From an uncultured Ruminococcus sp. (GTDB lineage Bacteria; Bacillota; Clostridia; Lachnospirales; Lachnospiraceae), in contig UQKK01000011.1 of NCBI GenBank assembly GCA_900541505.1, forward strand, positions 22,102 to 86,101: a stretch of 64,000 nt of DNA, given 5' to 3'. Numbering within the stretch: the stretch's first letter is position 1; each line of letters begins with the position of its first letter. The notes below the pieces were generated by a model. The model saw nothing but the letters and a program-made list of their open reading frames with translations. It had not been told where the DNA came from and searched no databases. A program made the translations under genes and the position numbers. Positions 42,506-50,065 of the stretch are shown here, piece after piece.

Positions 42506-44371
42506 TTAGAGGAGTGCTTCCAGTACTTTTTCTTTTAATCCTTTCTGCAAAGCTGCCTGATTCAGCCCCAGACCTCCCTCCACATTTCCTTCCAAAAGGG
42601 CAAATTTCCCTTCTGAAGTGATTGCCCAGTCCCAGCAGCACAGGCGCAGTCCGGGCTGCACAAGAGCCGCCGCAAGGGAACGCTCGCGGAAGGTATCCCA
42701 GTGGGGAATCGCAGTGCCCCGAAAAACGGTTTCTGTATCCGGATGGGCAGCATAATGAAAGCCGAAATGTGTGGTCCCATCCCGGTCAATGACACCCGTC
42801 TCTATATCGATATTGGCAAAGATACCCCCACCCGTACCGTTATCTGTCAGACCTTCCCCTACACCGGTGCGCAGAGCCGCGGCGATAAGCAGCGGAACAC
42901 CCTGGCTGGAAAGGGCAGTGACAGAGCGGATGGTGTTGACCGATTGCGGGTGAAAACCGGCGGGAATGTTATGCTGCATGATTCGCTCCTCCACCAGAGC
43001 GCCGCCGTATTTCAGCGCCTCCTCGATTTCTGCACAGACTTCCTTATCCTGCGTGGAGAAAACACGCACACCTTTGCCGTAGCCGCCGGATATAGGTTTA
43101 AACACAAGAGAATCCTTCTTGCGGCACAGTTTTCTGAAATGACCCGCTGCATCTGTCTCGTCAGCCGTCACTACCTCCCTTGCAAGAAAGTCCTTGTATT
43201 TCACAGAAAATAATTGTTTATCCCTGATAAATCTTGAAGTGTCTGCTTCATTATATCTGCCGCACAGCCCGGCATATTCTCTGCGTGTAAGGTAAGAGTC
43301 TCTTTCCCCGGTTTCGAGTCGGTAAAAGCGGTATTTCAGATAATCCATCGGCTCTGCCTTTGTTTTGACAGCACATTTCAGAAAATCCTGATACATGCGA
43401 AACGCCTTGTCCCCTACATGCCGCTTGTTCTGAAAATCGGCGTGCCGCTCCATACAGATGATAAATTCTTCCCAGGAGGAAAAGGGAATGGCGTTCAGAC
43501 ATTGTTTGATTCTCTTTTTCAGCCTGCTAAGGCACGCGGCAGACTTATGACTAACTGCGCCTGCCCGTTCAGCAAGGGGGAGAAGTTCCTCTATCGCCCG
43601 CAGTTCATCTTTGAGGGCATAGTAAAAAGGAGAGAGCCATCCGCGGCGGTATAATTCGCGGCACATCATCTGAAAGGCATCAATTTCTGTCATATAGCTC
43701 TCCTTGAAATCACTGCGCGGCGAAACAGCAAGGTAATAGTAATAGACAGGAATATTGGAATATATGACGCCGCGGCAATTAAGAAGATACTGAAAGACAA
43801 ACAGGCGGTCCTCATTGTAGGCGATGCCTTCCCGAAAACGGAGATGTTTCTCCCGGATGAGGGCAGCATCGAAGATTTTATTCCAGAGATATCCCTGATA
43901 CATATGCCGGTTAGAAAAAATATCTTCCATAAACTGCAGCGGATGGATGCGGATGCCGTCCAATGTCCCGTTGTCTCTTTTCTCTGCGCCATAGCTGCGG
44001 TTCCTGTCTCCATCGATGCAGGAGTAGCCGCCCACACCTAAAGCCTCTTCCTCCATGTGGGAGAGAAGATGAAAAATCCAGTCCGGATATGGCACATCGT
44101 CGCTGTCGGCGAACAGGATGTACTGACCGGAAGCGTGGGAGAGCCCGGTGTTTCTGGCGGCGGACACTCCCCGATGGGAGGAAGGAAAAATGCGAATCCT
44201 CTGGTCACTTTTTGCAAATTCTCTGCAGATGTCAAGGCTTTCATCCGAGGAGCCATCGTCACACAAAAGGAGTTCAAATGCTTGAAAACTCTGGTCTAAA
44301 ATCGCGCGGATACAGCGCGCGAGCGTCTTTTTTGAATTGTATATTGGGACGATAATACTGACTGTACTCAT
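42506..44371 (-). CDS. Fused family 2 glycosyltransferase and sugar-transfer ATP-grasp protein
   Basis: A 621-residue two-domain protein. Residues 1 to about 230 are GT2: SIIVPIYNSKKTLARCIRA, LLCDDGSSDES, GVSAARNTGLSH and the DXD-type FADSDDVPYP. Residues from about 340 on match the sugar-transfer-associated ATP-grasp family: FKPISGGYGKGVRV (lysine and glycine-rich ATP loop), VEERIMQH, SVNTIRSVT and the metal-binding end LLEGNVEGGLGLNQ. The fusion links glycan extension with ATP-dependent ligation, probably of an amino acid or other acid. Its strand is opposite to all neighbours, so it has its own promoter. The start codon is ATG 44371. Confidence 0.9.
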   Translation of the reverse strand: MSTVSIIVPIYNSKKTLARCIRAILDQSFQAFELLLCDDGSSDESLDICREFAKSDQRIRIFPSSHRGVSAARNTGLSHASGQYILFADSDDVPYPDWIFHLLSHMEEEALGVGGYSCIDGDRNRSYGAEKRDNGTLDGIRIHPLQFMEDIFSNRHMYQGYLWNKIFDAALIREKHLRFREGIAYNEDRLFVFQYLLNCRGVIYSNIPVYYYYLAVSPRSDFKESYMTEIDAFQMMCRELYRRGWLSPFYYALKDELRAIEELLPLAERAGAVSHKSAACLSRLKKRIKQCLNAIPFSSWEEFIICMERHADFQNKRHVGDKAFRMYQDFLKCAVKTKAEPMDYLKYRFYRLETGERDSYLTRREYAGLCGRYNEADTSRFIRDKQLFSVKYKDFLAREVVTADETDAAGHFRKLCRKKDSLVFKPISGGYGKGVRVFSTQDKEVCAEIEEALKYGGALVEERIMQHNIPAGFHPQSVNTIRSVTALSSQGVPLLIAAALRTGVGEGLTDNGTGGGIFANIDIETGVIDRDGTTHFGFHYAAHPDTETVFRGTAIPHWDTFRERSLAAALVQPGLRLCCWDWAITSEGKFALLEGNVEGGLGLNQAALQKGLKEKVLEALL

Positions 44372-44663
44372 ATTGTTTTGCCGGGCAGGACCTCACCCGA
44401 CAGTTCACCACCTTTCCTTTGTATCGCACGAAAATCCTGAGATTGAAAGGCAGGGTTTTTGCGCCCTTTTGAGGGTAGACTCTGCCACTTTTCCTATCAT
44501 CTTTATTATAGGTGAAGCGGCGGTTTTGCGCATGAAGGGCGGGTGACAAAAAAGAGAGGCTATTATTGGCGGATGCTGACAGAGAGAACACCGTTCTGTC
44601 AGAAAAAGCTGTTAAAATGAGCGAGAATCGAGTATAATTAAAAAAAGAAGGTGAGTATACTAT
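44372..44663. promoter_or_regulatory. Intergenic region with hairpin and promoter
   Basis: No gene seen. CTGACAGA (44576-44583) pairs with TCTGTCAG (44595-44602) and AAAAA follows. TATAAT at 44633-44638, with a weak TGTTAA -35 at 44610-44615, would start transcription of the small remnant downstream. The minus-strand promoter of the GT2/ATP-grasp gene must also lie here but was not located. Confidence 0.4.
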
Positions 44664-44860
44664 ATGGATATAGAAATCAAGATAGATGCGTTGACGGATT
44701 GTTTGGAAAATTTGAACGGTTTGGCGAAGCTATGTCAGACGGAAGATTAACAATGCCTTCAGACAAGAAAGTGTATAGGCTAAGGGAAGCAATACTGATG
44801 TCTAAGAGATTGGGCAGACCTTTGGCAGAAGAAGAAATGAAAAAGTATGAGATTAAATAA
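44664..44860 (+). pseudogene. Small decayed gene with good promoter and terminator
   Basis: ATG 44664 has AGAAGGTGAG in front and reads MDIEIKIDALTDCLENLNGL for 28 codons to a stop at 44748. A second frame (from about 44731) reads MSDGRLTMPSDKKVYRLREA then ILMSKRLGRPLAEEEMKKY and stops at 44860. The second part looks like the C terminus of a small unnamed clostridial protein. The two frames may be halves of one broken gene or two fused remnants. No function can be given. A terminator follows at 44945. Confidence 0.4.
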
Positions 44861-44944
44861 TAGTGGACTAAGAAGGCACGGTTTTTTATCAATGCTGTAC
44901 CGAATATCACGGAAAACCATCGTATTATGTATACTGACAGAATG

Positions 44945-44973
44945 GACCTGCAGATAATATCTGCGGTCTTTTT
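44945..44973 (+). terminator. Rho-independent terminator
   Basis: GACC and GCAGA (44945-44954) pair with TCTGC and GGTC (44960-44968) with one bulged T at 44949; five T residues follow. It closes the accessory block on the right. Confidence 0.8.
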
Positions 44974-44974
44974 C

Positions 44975-45004
44975 TTGCCCGTTAATTCCTCCATATGCTA
45001 TAAT
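44975..45004 (+). promoter_or_regulatory. Predicted sigma-A promoter of the FAD-dependent dehydrogenase gene
   Basis: TTGCCC (44975-44980) and TATAAT (44999-45004) with an 18-base spacer and an extended -10 TGC. The gene starts 38 bases downstream. Confidence 0.65.
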
Positions 45005-45041
45005 CGAGCCAGAAAAAGTACTTGAAAAGGCGAATCAGACC

Positions 45042-46745
45042 ATGTTAAGAATCACACAGCTTAAATTAAAGGAAGGGCACAGCCCGGAAGCGATAGAGAA
45101 AAAGTTAAGGCAGATGCTGGGACTTTCTCCCGGTGATTTTCTGACCTTTACTATCCGCAAGAAATCTTTGGACGCGCGGAAAAAGCCAGAGTTATTTTTT
45201 GTGTATACGGTAGATTTTACCGTGAAAAACGAGGAGAAGATAAAGAAGAAACTGAAAAACAAGGTGCAGGAAGTCACAGAGAAGATGTATACTCTTCCGC
45301 AAATTCTTTCGCAAAAAGGAGAGAAGCCGGTTACACAGTCTCCATACGTGCCTTCTTCGCCCACCTTGCGCCCTCTTGCGCATCGCCCGGTTATCGCAGG
45401 CAGCGGACCGGCAGGGCTATTCTGCGCTTATCTGCTGGCACAGGCGGGATTTGCCCCTCTGGTGCTGGAGAGGGGCGCCTGCATGGCGGAGAGAGTAGAA
45501 GACGTAAAGCGCTTCTGGGAGACGGGGGTTTTAGATACCCAGTCCAACGTACAGTTCGGGGAAGGCGGTGCCGGAACCTTTTCCGATGGAAAGTTAAACA
45601 CCCTGGTAAAAGACCCCATTGGGCGAAACCGCTATGTCCTGGAGACGTTTGTAAAGTTCGGGGCGCCACAGGATATCCTCTATGAACAGAAGCCCCACAT
45701 CGGCACAGACATTCTGTCTGAAGTGGTAGTCAATATGCGCCGGGCGATTGAAAAGTTGGGCGGAACATTTCTTTTTCGGCATCAGCTTACGGACATCGAT
45801 GCCGCAGGCAGGAGAATCCAGATAAACAATAATAAATGGATGGATGCAGAGGTGCTCATCCTGGCTTTGGGACACAGCGCCAGAGATACTTTCCGCATGC
45901 TCTATGAGAGGAATCTCTATATGGAGGCGAAGTCTTTCGCCGTGGGCGTGCGGGTGGAGCATCCGCAAAAAGTCATCGACACTTCCCAGTACGGCAGGGA
46001 AGACAGGAGAGGGCTTGCGGCTGCCTCTTACAAACTGACGGAAAAGCTGTCAAACGGGAGGGGTGTCTATTCCTTTTGCATGTGTCCGGGCGGCTATGTC
46101 GTCAATGCCTCCTCGGAGGAAGGGCATCTGGCGGTCAACGGCATGAGTTATCACGGGCGTGCCGGGGAAAATGCCAACAGCGCCATCATTGTCACTGTCA
46201 CCCCGGAGGATTTCAAACAGTTTGCCAGAGACAATGCGCAGGATGAAAAAGACGCTCCTTGCGTTTCTTCGCCTCATCCTCTGTCAGGCATCGCTTTTCA
46301 AAGAGACTTGGAGAAAAGAGCATGGCAGGCGGGAGAAGGAAAAATCCCCGTCCAGCGGTATGAGGATTTCTGCGCACAGCGCCCCAGCACAGAGACAGGA
46401 AAGGTCCATCCCAATCTAAAGGGTGCCTATACGCTTGGGGATGTACGGCAGATATTCCCGGGGGAGCTGTCTGCTTCTCTGGAGGAGGGAATCCGCAGAA
46501 TGGATAAGAAGATACACGGCTTTGCGGACGGGGACACCCTGTTGTCGGGCGTGGAGAGCCGCACTTCCTCCCCGGTAAGGATTCCCCGCGACGAACAATT
46601 TGTAAGCAGTATCCCCTGGATTTATCCCTGTGGGGAGGGCGCGGGATACGCGGGCGGTATCACGTCCGCCGCCATGGACGGCATGAAAGTGGCGGAGGCG
46701 GTCATAAGACACTTCGCGTTAGAGTTCAGCCCGCACCGTCCGTAA
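45042..46745 (+). CDS. NAD(P)/FAD-dependent dehydrogenase
   Basis: A 567-residue flavoprotein of the large FAD-dependent dehydrogenase group (COG2509-like). The N-terminal 100 residues form a small alpha/beta domain (RITQLKLKEGHSPEAIEKKL), followed by the dinucleotide-binding VIAGSGPAGLFCAYLLAQAG at about residue 111. Then come GEGGAGTFSDGKLNT and, near the end, PCGEGAGYAGGITSAAMDG. The physiological reaction is not established. The gene has its own promoter, and the predicted radC promoter follows it, so it is likely a single-gene unit. Confidence 0.92.
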   Translation: MLRITQLKLKEGHSPEAIEKKLRQMLGLSPGDFLTFTIRKKSLDARKKPELFFVYTVDFTVKNEEKIKKKLKNKVQEVTEKMYTLPQILSQKGEKPVTQSPYVPSSPTLRPLAHRPVIAGSGPAGLFCAYLLAQAGFAPLVLERGACMAERVEDVKRFWETGVLDTQSNVQFGEGGAGTFSDGKLNTLVKDPIGRNRYVLETFVKFGAPQDILYEQKPHIGTDILSEVVVNMRRAIEKLGGTFLFRHQLTDIDAAGRRIQINNNKWMDAEVLILALGHSARDTFRMLYERNLYMEAKSFAVGVRVEHPQKVIDTSQYGREDRRGLAAASYKLTEKLSNGRGVYSFCMCPGGYVVNASSEEGHLAVNGMSYHGRAGENANSAIIVTVTPEDFKQFARDNAQDEKDAPCVSSPHPLSGIAFQRDLEKRAWQAGEGKIPVQRYEDFCAQRPSTETGKVHPNLKGAYTLGDVRQIFPGELSASLEEGIRRMDKKIHGFADGDTLLSGVESRTSSPVRIPRDEQFVSSIPWIYPCGEGAGYAGGITSAAMDGMKVAEAVIRHFALEFSPHRP

Positions 46746-46759
46746 AACCGCAGAACTGT

Positions 46760-46860
46760 CGTTCCTGTTCACAGGTACCTGCGAACAGAAACGAACTGTC
46801 ATCACTTCACAAAAAATTAAGAATGGAAACCTATACAGGATTTTTAAATTGTGCTAAAAT
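46760..46860 (+). promoter_or_regulatory. Hairpin and promoter upstream of radC
   Basis: CGTT and CTGTTC (46760-46770) pair with GAACAG and AACG (46783-46793) with one mismatch, a possible weak terminator of the upstream gene. TATACA (46832-46837) and TAAAAT (46855-46860) with a 17-base spacer and an extended TGC form a plausible promoter for radC and the genes after it. Confidence 0.5.
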
Positions 46861-46896
46861 AAATCATTGTATCGTGTCATCACAGCAGAAAATGCG

Positions 46897-47586
46897 ATGA
46901 AAAATACCATCAAAGAGATGTATGAAGAAGAGAGACCTTATGAAAAATGCGAGCAGTTGGGAGCTTCCAGCCTCACGGATGTGGAGCTGCTCGCGGTTTT
47001 GCTGCGTACCGGTACAAGGGGAGAAAATTCCATTCAATTGGCGGAGAAGATTCTACACCCTGTATTTGCCCAGGACGGGATATTGAATATCCATCAGTGG
47101 TCCATGGAACAGCTCATGCAGGTGAAGGGCATCGGGAAGGTGAAGGCAGTGCAGATTTTATGCCTGTCGGAGCTTGCCAGACGGCTTGCCAAGGCTTCCG
47201 CGCAGGCGGGGCTTAATTTTTCCACACCCGCGACCATCGCCAGATATTATATGGAAGATTTACGCCATTGCAAGCAGGAGACGATGAAGCTTCTGCTTCT
47301 GAATACAAAAGCAAGATTAATCGGCGAGACAGATATTTCCAAAGGGACGGTCAACGCTTCCCTGATTTCACCGCGAGAGCTCTTTGTGGAAGCGCTGCAG
47401 AAAAACGCGGTTTCCATCATCCTTCTTCACAATCATCCAAGCGGCGACCCTACGCCGAGCAAGGAGGATGTGCTGCTCACCAGGCGGATTCGTGACGCCG
47501 GGTCGCTCATCGGCATCGAACTGTTGGACCATATCGTTATAGGAAATAACTGTTTTGTGAGCCTGAAGGAGAAAGGCTTTTTATAG
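46897..47586 (+). CDS. radC: DNA repair-associated protein RadC
   Basis: A JAB-domain protein of 229 residues; its role in repair is debated. The N terminus has the helix-hairpin-helix part (KNTIKEMYEEERPYEKCEQL), and the JAB metal motif is LLHNHPSGDPTPSKED. The start was set to ATG 46897, which gives the normal family length; the TTG at 46867 would add ten residues. It is commonly found directly before mreB in Clostridia, as here. Confidence 0.95.
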   Translation: MKNTIKEMYEEERPYEKCEQLGASSLTDVELLAVLLRTGTRGENSIQLAEKILHPVFAQDGILNIHQWSMEQLMQVKGIGKVKAVQILCLSELARRLAKASAQAGLNFSTPATIARYYMEDLRHCKQETMKLLLLNTKARLIGETDISKGTVNASLISPRELFVEALQKNAVSIILLHNHPSGDPTPSKEDVLLTRRIRDAGSLIGIELLDHIVIGNNCFVSLKEKGFL

Positions 47587-47612
47587 AGGGAGGAAAATAG
47601 AAAGGGGTTATC

Positions 47613-48635
47613 ATGACCAGGAATGTCTATGGTCTGGATTTGGGGACATATGAGATAAAAATATATGATAAAAAGGCGGATGAGATTCGCAAGGAGAAGG
47701 ATGTCATCGCCATGAAAGACAAGCGCTACATTTTCTCCGTGGGGGATGAGGCGTATGAGATGTACGAGAAGGCGCCGGACAATATTGAGGTTATCTTTCC
47801 CATGAAGGGTGGTGTCATCGCGCATTTTGACGACATGCAGTATCTTCTGGAAAGTCTCTTAAAAAAAGAGGGCAGATTCCAACGGGCATCAGAGTATCTC
47901 ATTGCCGTACCCACCGATGTAACGGAGGTGGAAAAGCGCGCCTTTTATGATTTGGTCTTTCACTCCGCGGCAAAGGCAAAATCCGTGAAGATTGTGGAGA
48001 GAGGGATTGCGGATGCAGTCGGTTTTGGCGCGGATATCTGGCAGGAGAAGGGGCTTTTTATCGCCAACTTTGGAGCCGGAACCACAGAACTTTCTGTGCT
48101 TTCCAGCGGCGGCATGGTGCTGAACCGCCTTTTGAAGATTGGCGGGGATGATTTTGACGCAGCGGTTGCCGCCAGGGTTCGCCACAACCATGATTTTCTT
48201 ATTGGAAAGCTGACCGCGGAAAGGCTGCGCCGGGAATTTGGCGTTTTTGAGCAGGGAGCGGACGCCTCCCTGACTGTTTCCGGCAGAGACTTAATGAAGG
48301 GTGTTCCTAAGGAGAAGAAGATTTCTATCGGTCTTGTGCGCGCCTCCATGAAAGAACCGCTCGCCGAGTGCGCGGCGGCAATTCGCACCATGATTGAGCG
48401 CACACCGCCGGATGTGCGAAAGGGAATTGAAAAGAACGGTATCTGCTTAACCGGAGGAATTGCAAACTTAAGAGGGCTTTCTACATATCTGGAAGAAAGC
48501 GTGGGACTTCCGGTTTCGGTGGCGCAAAAGCCGGAACTATGCGCCGTGCAGGGACTGAAGAAAATGATACAGAACAAAGAGTTTAAAAAACTGACATATT
48601 CTATGTTGGATGAAGATTATAGGTGGTTGAGATAG
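47613..48635 (+). CDS. mreB: MreB-like rod shape-determining protein
   Basis: An actin-like ATPase that forms filaments under the membrane and directs side-wall synthesis. The 340-residue protein shows YGLDLGTYEIKIY (phosphate 1), ANFGAGTTELSVL (phosphate 2), IGGDDFDAAV and LTGGIANLRG (adenosine). The first loop has GLDLGT in place of GIDLGT. Being next to mreC and mreD supports MreB rather than another family member. It starts after AAAGGGG, 26 bases past radC, and is two bases from mreC. Confidence 0.93.
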   Translation: MTRNVYGLDLGTYEIKIYDKKADEIRKEKDVIAMKDKRYIFSVGDEAYEMYEKAPDNIEVIFPMKGGVIAHFDDMQYLLESLLKKEGRFQRASEYLIAVPTDVTEVEKRAFYDLVFHSAAKAKSVKIVERGIADAVGFGADIWQEKGLFIANFGAGTTELSVLSSGGMVLNRLLKIGGDDFDAAVAARVRHNHDFLIGKLTAERLRREFGVFEQGADASLTVSGRDLMKGVPKEKKISIGLVRASMKEPLAECAAAIRTMIERTPPDVRKGIEKNGICLTGGIANLRGLSTYLEESVGLPVSVAQKPELCAVQGLKKMIQNKEFKKLTYSMLDEDYRWLR

Positions 48636-48636
48636 T

Positions 48637-49509
48637 ATGAAGAAAAAGAATCAGACAACCGGGACAAATAAATACTGGCTGTGGGGACTTTCTGTGCTCT
48701 GCATCCTGCTCATGCTTTTGTCCGTATTTTCTGATAAGACAAAAGGACCGTTTAAAGTCCTGGCGAACATCACAGTCATTCCCATGCAGCAGGGAATCAA
48801 CCAGGTAGGAGGATGGCTAAACGATGTGACAGAGAATTTCGAGACATTAAAACAGGTGCGGGATGAGAATGAAAAGCTCCAGGCAAGGGTCGATGAGCTC
48901 GTCACGGAGAACAACTATCTCCAGGAAGAAAAATATGAACTGGAACGTCTCCAGGAGCTTTATAAGCTGGACCAGAGCTACGCGGATTATGAAAAGACTG
49001 CCGCGCACGTCATCGGAAAGGATGCCGGGAACTGGTTTTCCAGCTTTACCATTGACAAAGGTAGTATTGACGGTATTAAAGTGGATATGAACGTCATGGC
49101 AGGAAGTGGTCTGGTCGGAATCGTGACCGATGTAGGTCCCACCTGGGCGACGGTGCGGTCCATCATTGACGATTCCAGCAATGTCAGCGGTATGGTACTC
49201 TCCACCTCGGACCGCTGCATGGTAAACGGAGATTTGACCCTGATGAATGACGGGAAGATTCGTTTTGAGCAGATGGAAAATAATGAGAATGAAGTAGCGG
49301 TGGGGGACCAGATTGTCACCTCCTATATCAGTGACAAATACCTGCAGGGAATCCTCATCGGATACATCAGTGAAGTCAACGTGGATTCTAACAACCTGAC
49401 CCGCTCCGGCTATATCACCCCGGTGGTGGATTTCAAAAATCTCCAGGAGGTTCTGGTCATTACAACAACGAAAGCAGACTTGACAGGAGAGGGAGCAGAA
49501 AGCGAATAG
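48637..49509 (+). CDS. mreC: Rod shape-determining protein MreC
   Basis: A bitopic protein of 290 residues that links MreB to the wall synthesis complex. A membrane segment lies at about residues 14-29 (LWGLSVLCILLMLLSVF), a coiled coil at about 66-110, and beta barrels follow, with FTIDKGSIDGIKVDMNV and GLVGIVTDV as typical stretches. It is two bases from mreB and 22 from mreD, all in one unit. Confidence 0.95.
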   Translation: MKKKNQTTGTNKYWLWGLSVLCILLMLLSVFSDKTKGPFKVLANITVIPMQQGINQVGGWLNDVTENFETLKQVRDENEKLQARVDELVTENNYLQEEKYELERLQELYKLDQSYADYEKTAAHVIGKDAGNWFSSFTIDKGSIDGIKVDMNVMAGSGLVGIVTDVGPTWATVRSIIDDSSNVSGMVLSTSDRCMVNGDLTLMNDGKIRFEQMENNENEVAVGDQIVTSYISDKYLQGILIGYISEVNVDSNNLTRSGYITPVVDFKNLQEVLVITTTKADLTGEGAESE

Positions 49510-49531
49510 GATAGACAGAAAGGACAATTTC

Positions 49532-50065
49532 ATGAAAAAGATGAAGATAAAGCGTTTAGCAGTGACGGCAGTCCTTGTGCTCGTCTGTTACCTGCTGCAG
49601 TGCACCGTGTTTTCCTCCCTGGAACTGGCGGGCATCAAGCCGAATCTGATGATTATTGCAACTTCATCCATCGGATTTATGCGCGGTTCAAAGGAAGGCA
49701 TGCTGGTGGGATTTTTTTCCGGGCTTTTCATCGATATCCAGTTCGGCACCGTGATAGGGATGTACGCCCTCATCTACATGCTGACTGGATATGTAAACGG
49801 CAGATTCATGCAGATGTATTATGATGAAGATATCAAGCTGCCCATCTGCCTCATTGCGGCAAGCGAATTTATATATGGACTGATTGTCTATTTCCTGATG
49901 TTTATGTTAAGGAGTGAGTTTCAGTTCTGGTTTTACTTGAACCATATCATCATTCCGGAACTGATTTACACCATTGGAACCACGATTGCGCTGTACCCAC
50001 TGATTTTGTATATCAACCGCCGATTGGAAGCGGAAGAAAAAAGGAGTGCAAGTAAATTTGTTTAG
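49532..50065 (+). CDS. mreD: Rod shape-determining protein MreD
   Basis: A small membrane protein of 177 residues with about five to six hydrophobic segments. IKPNLMIIATSSIGFMRGSK and GLFIDIQFGTVIG are characteristic of the family. It overlaps the predicted start of the penicillin-binding protein gene by 8 bases. Confidence 0.93.
   Translation: MKKMKIKRLAVTAVLVLVCYLLQCTVFSSLELAGIKPNLMIIATSSIGFMRGSKEGMLVGFFSGLFIDIQFGTVIGMYALIYMLTGYVNGRFMQMYYDEDIKLPICLIAASEFIYGLIVYFLMFMLRSEFQFWFYLNHIIIPELIYTIGTTIALYPLILYINRRLEAEEKRSASKFV

Noticed and set aside
7815..44973. A prophage or integrative conjugative element
   Set aside because: No integrase, relaxase, capsid, terminase or lysis gene is seen, and no direct repeats were noticed at the edges.
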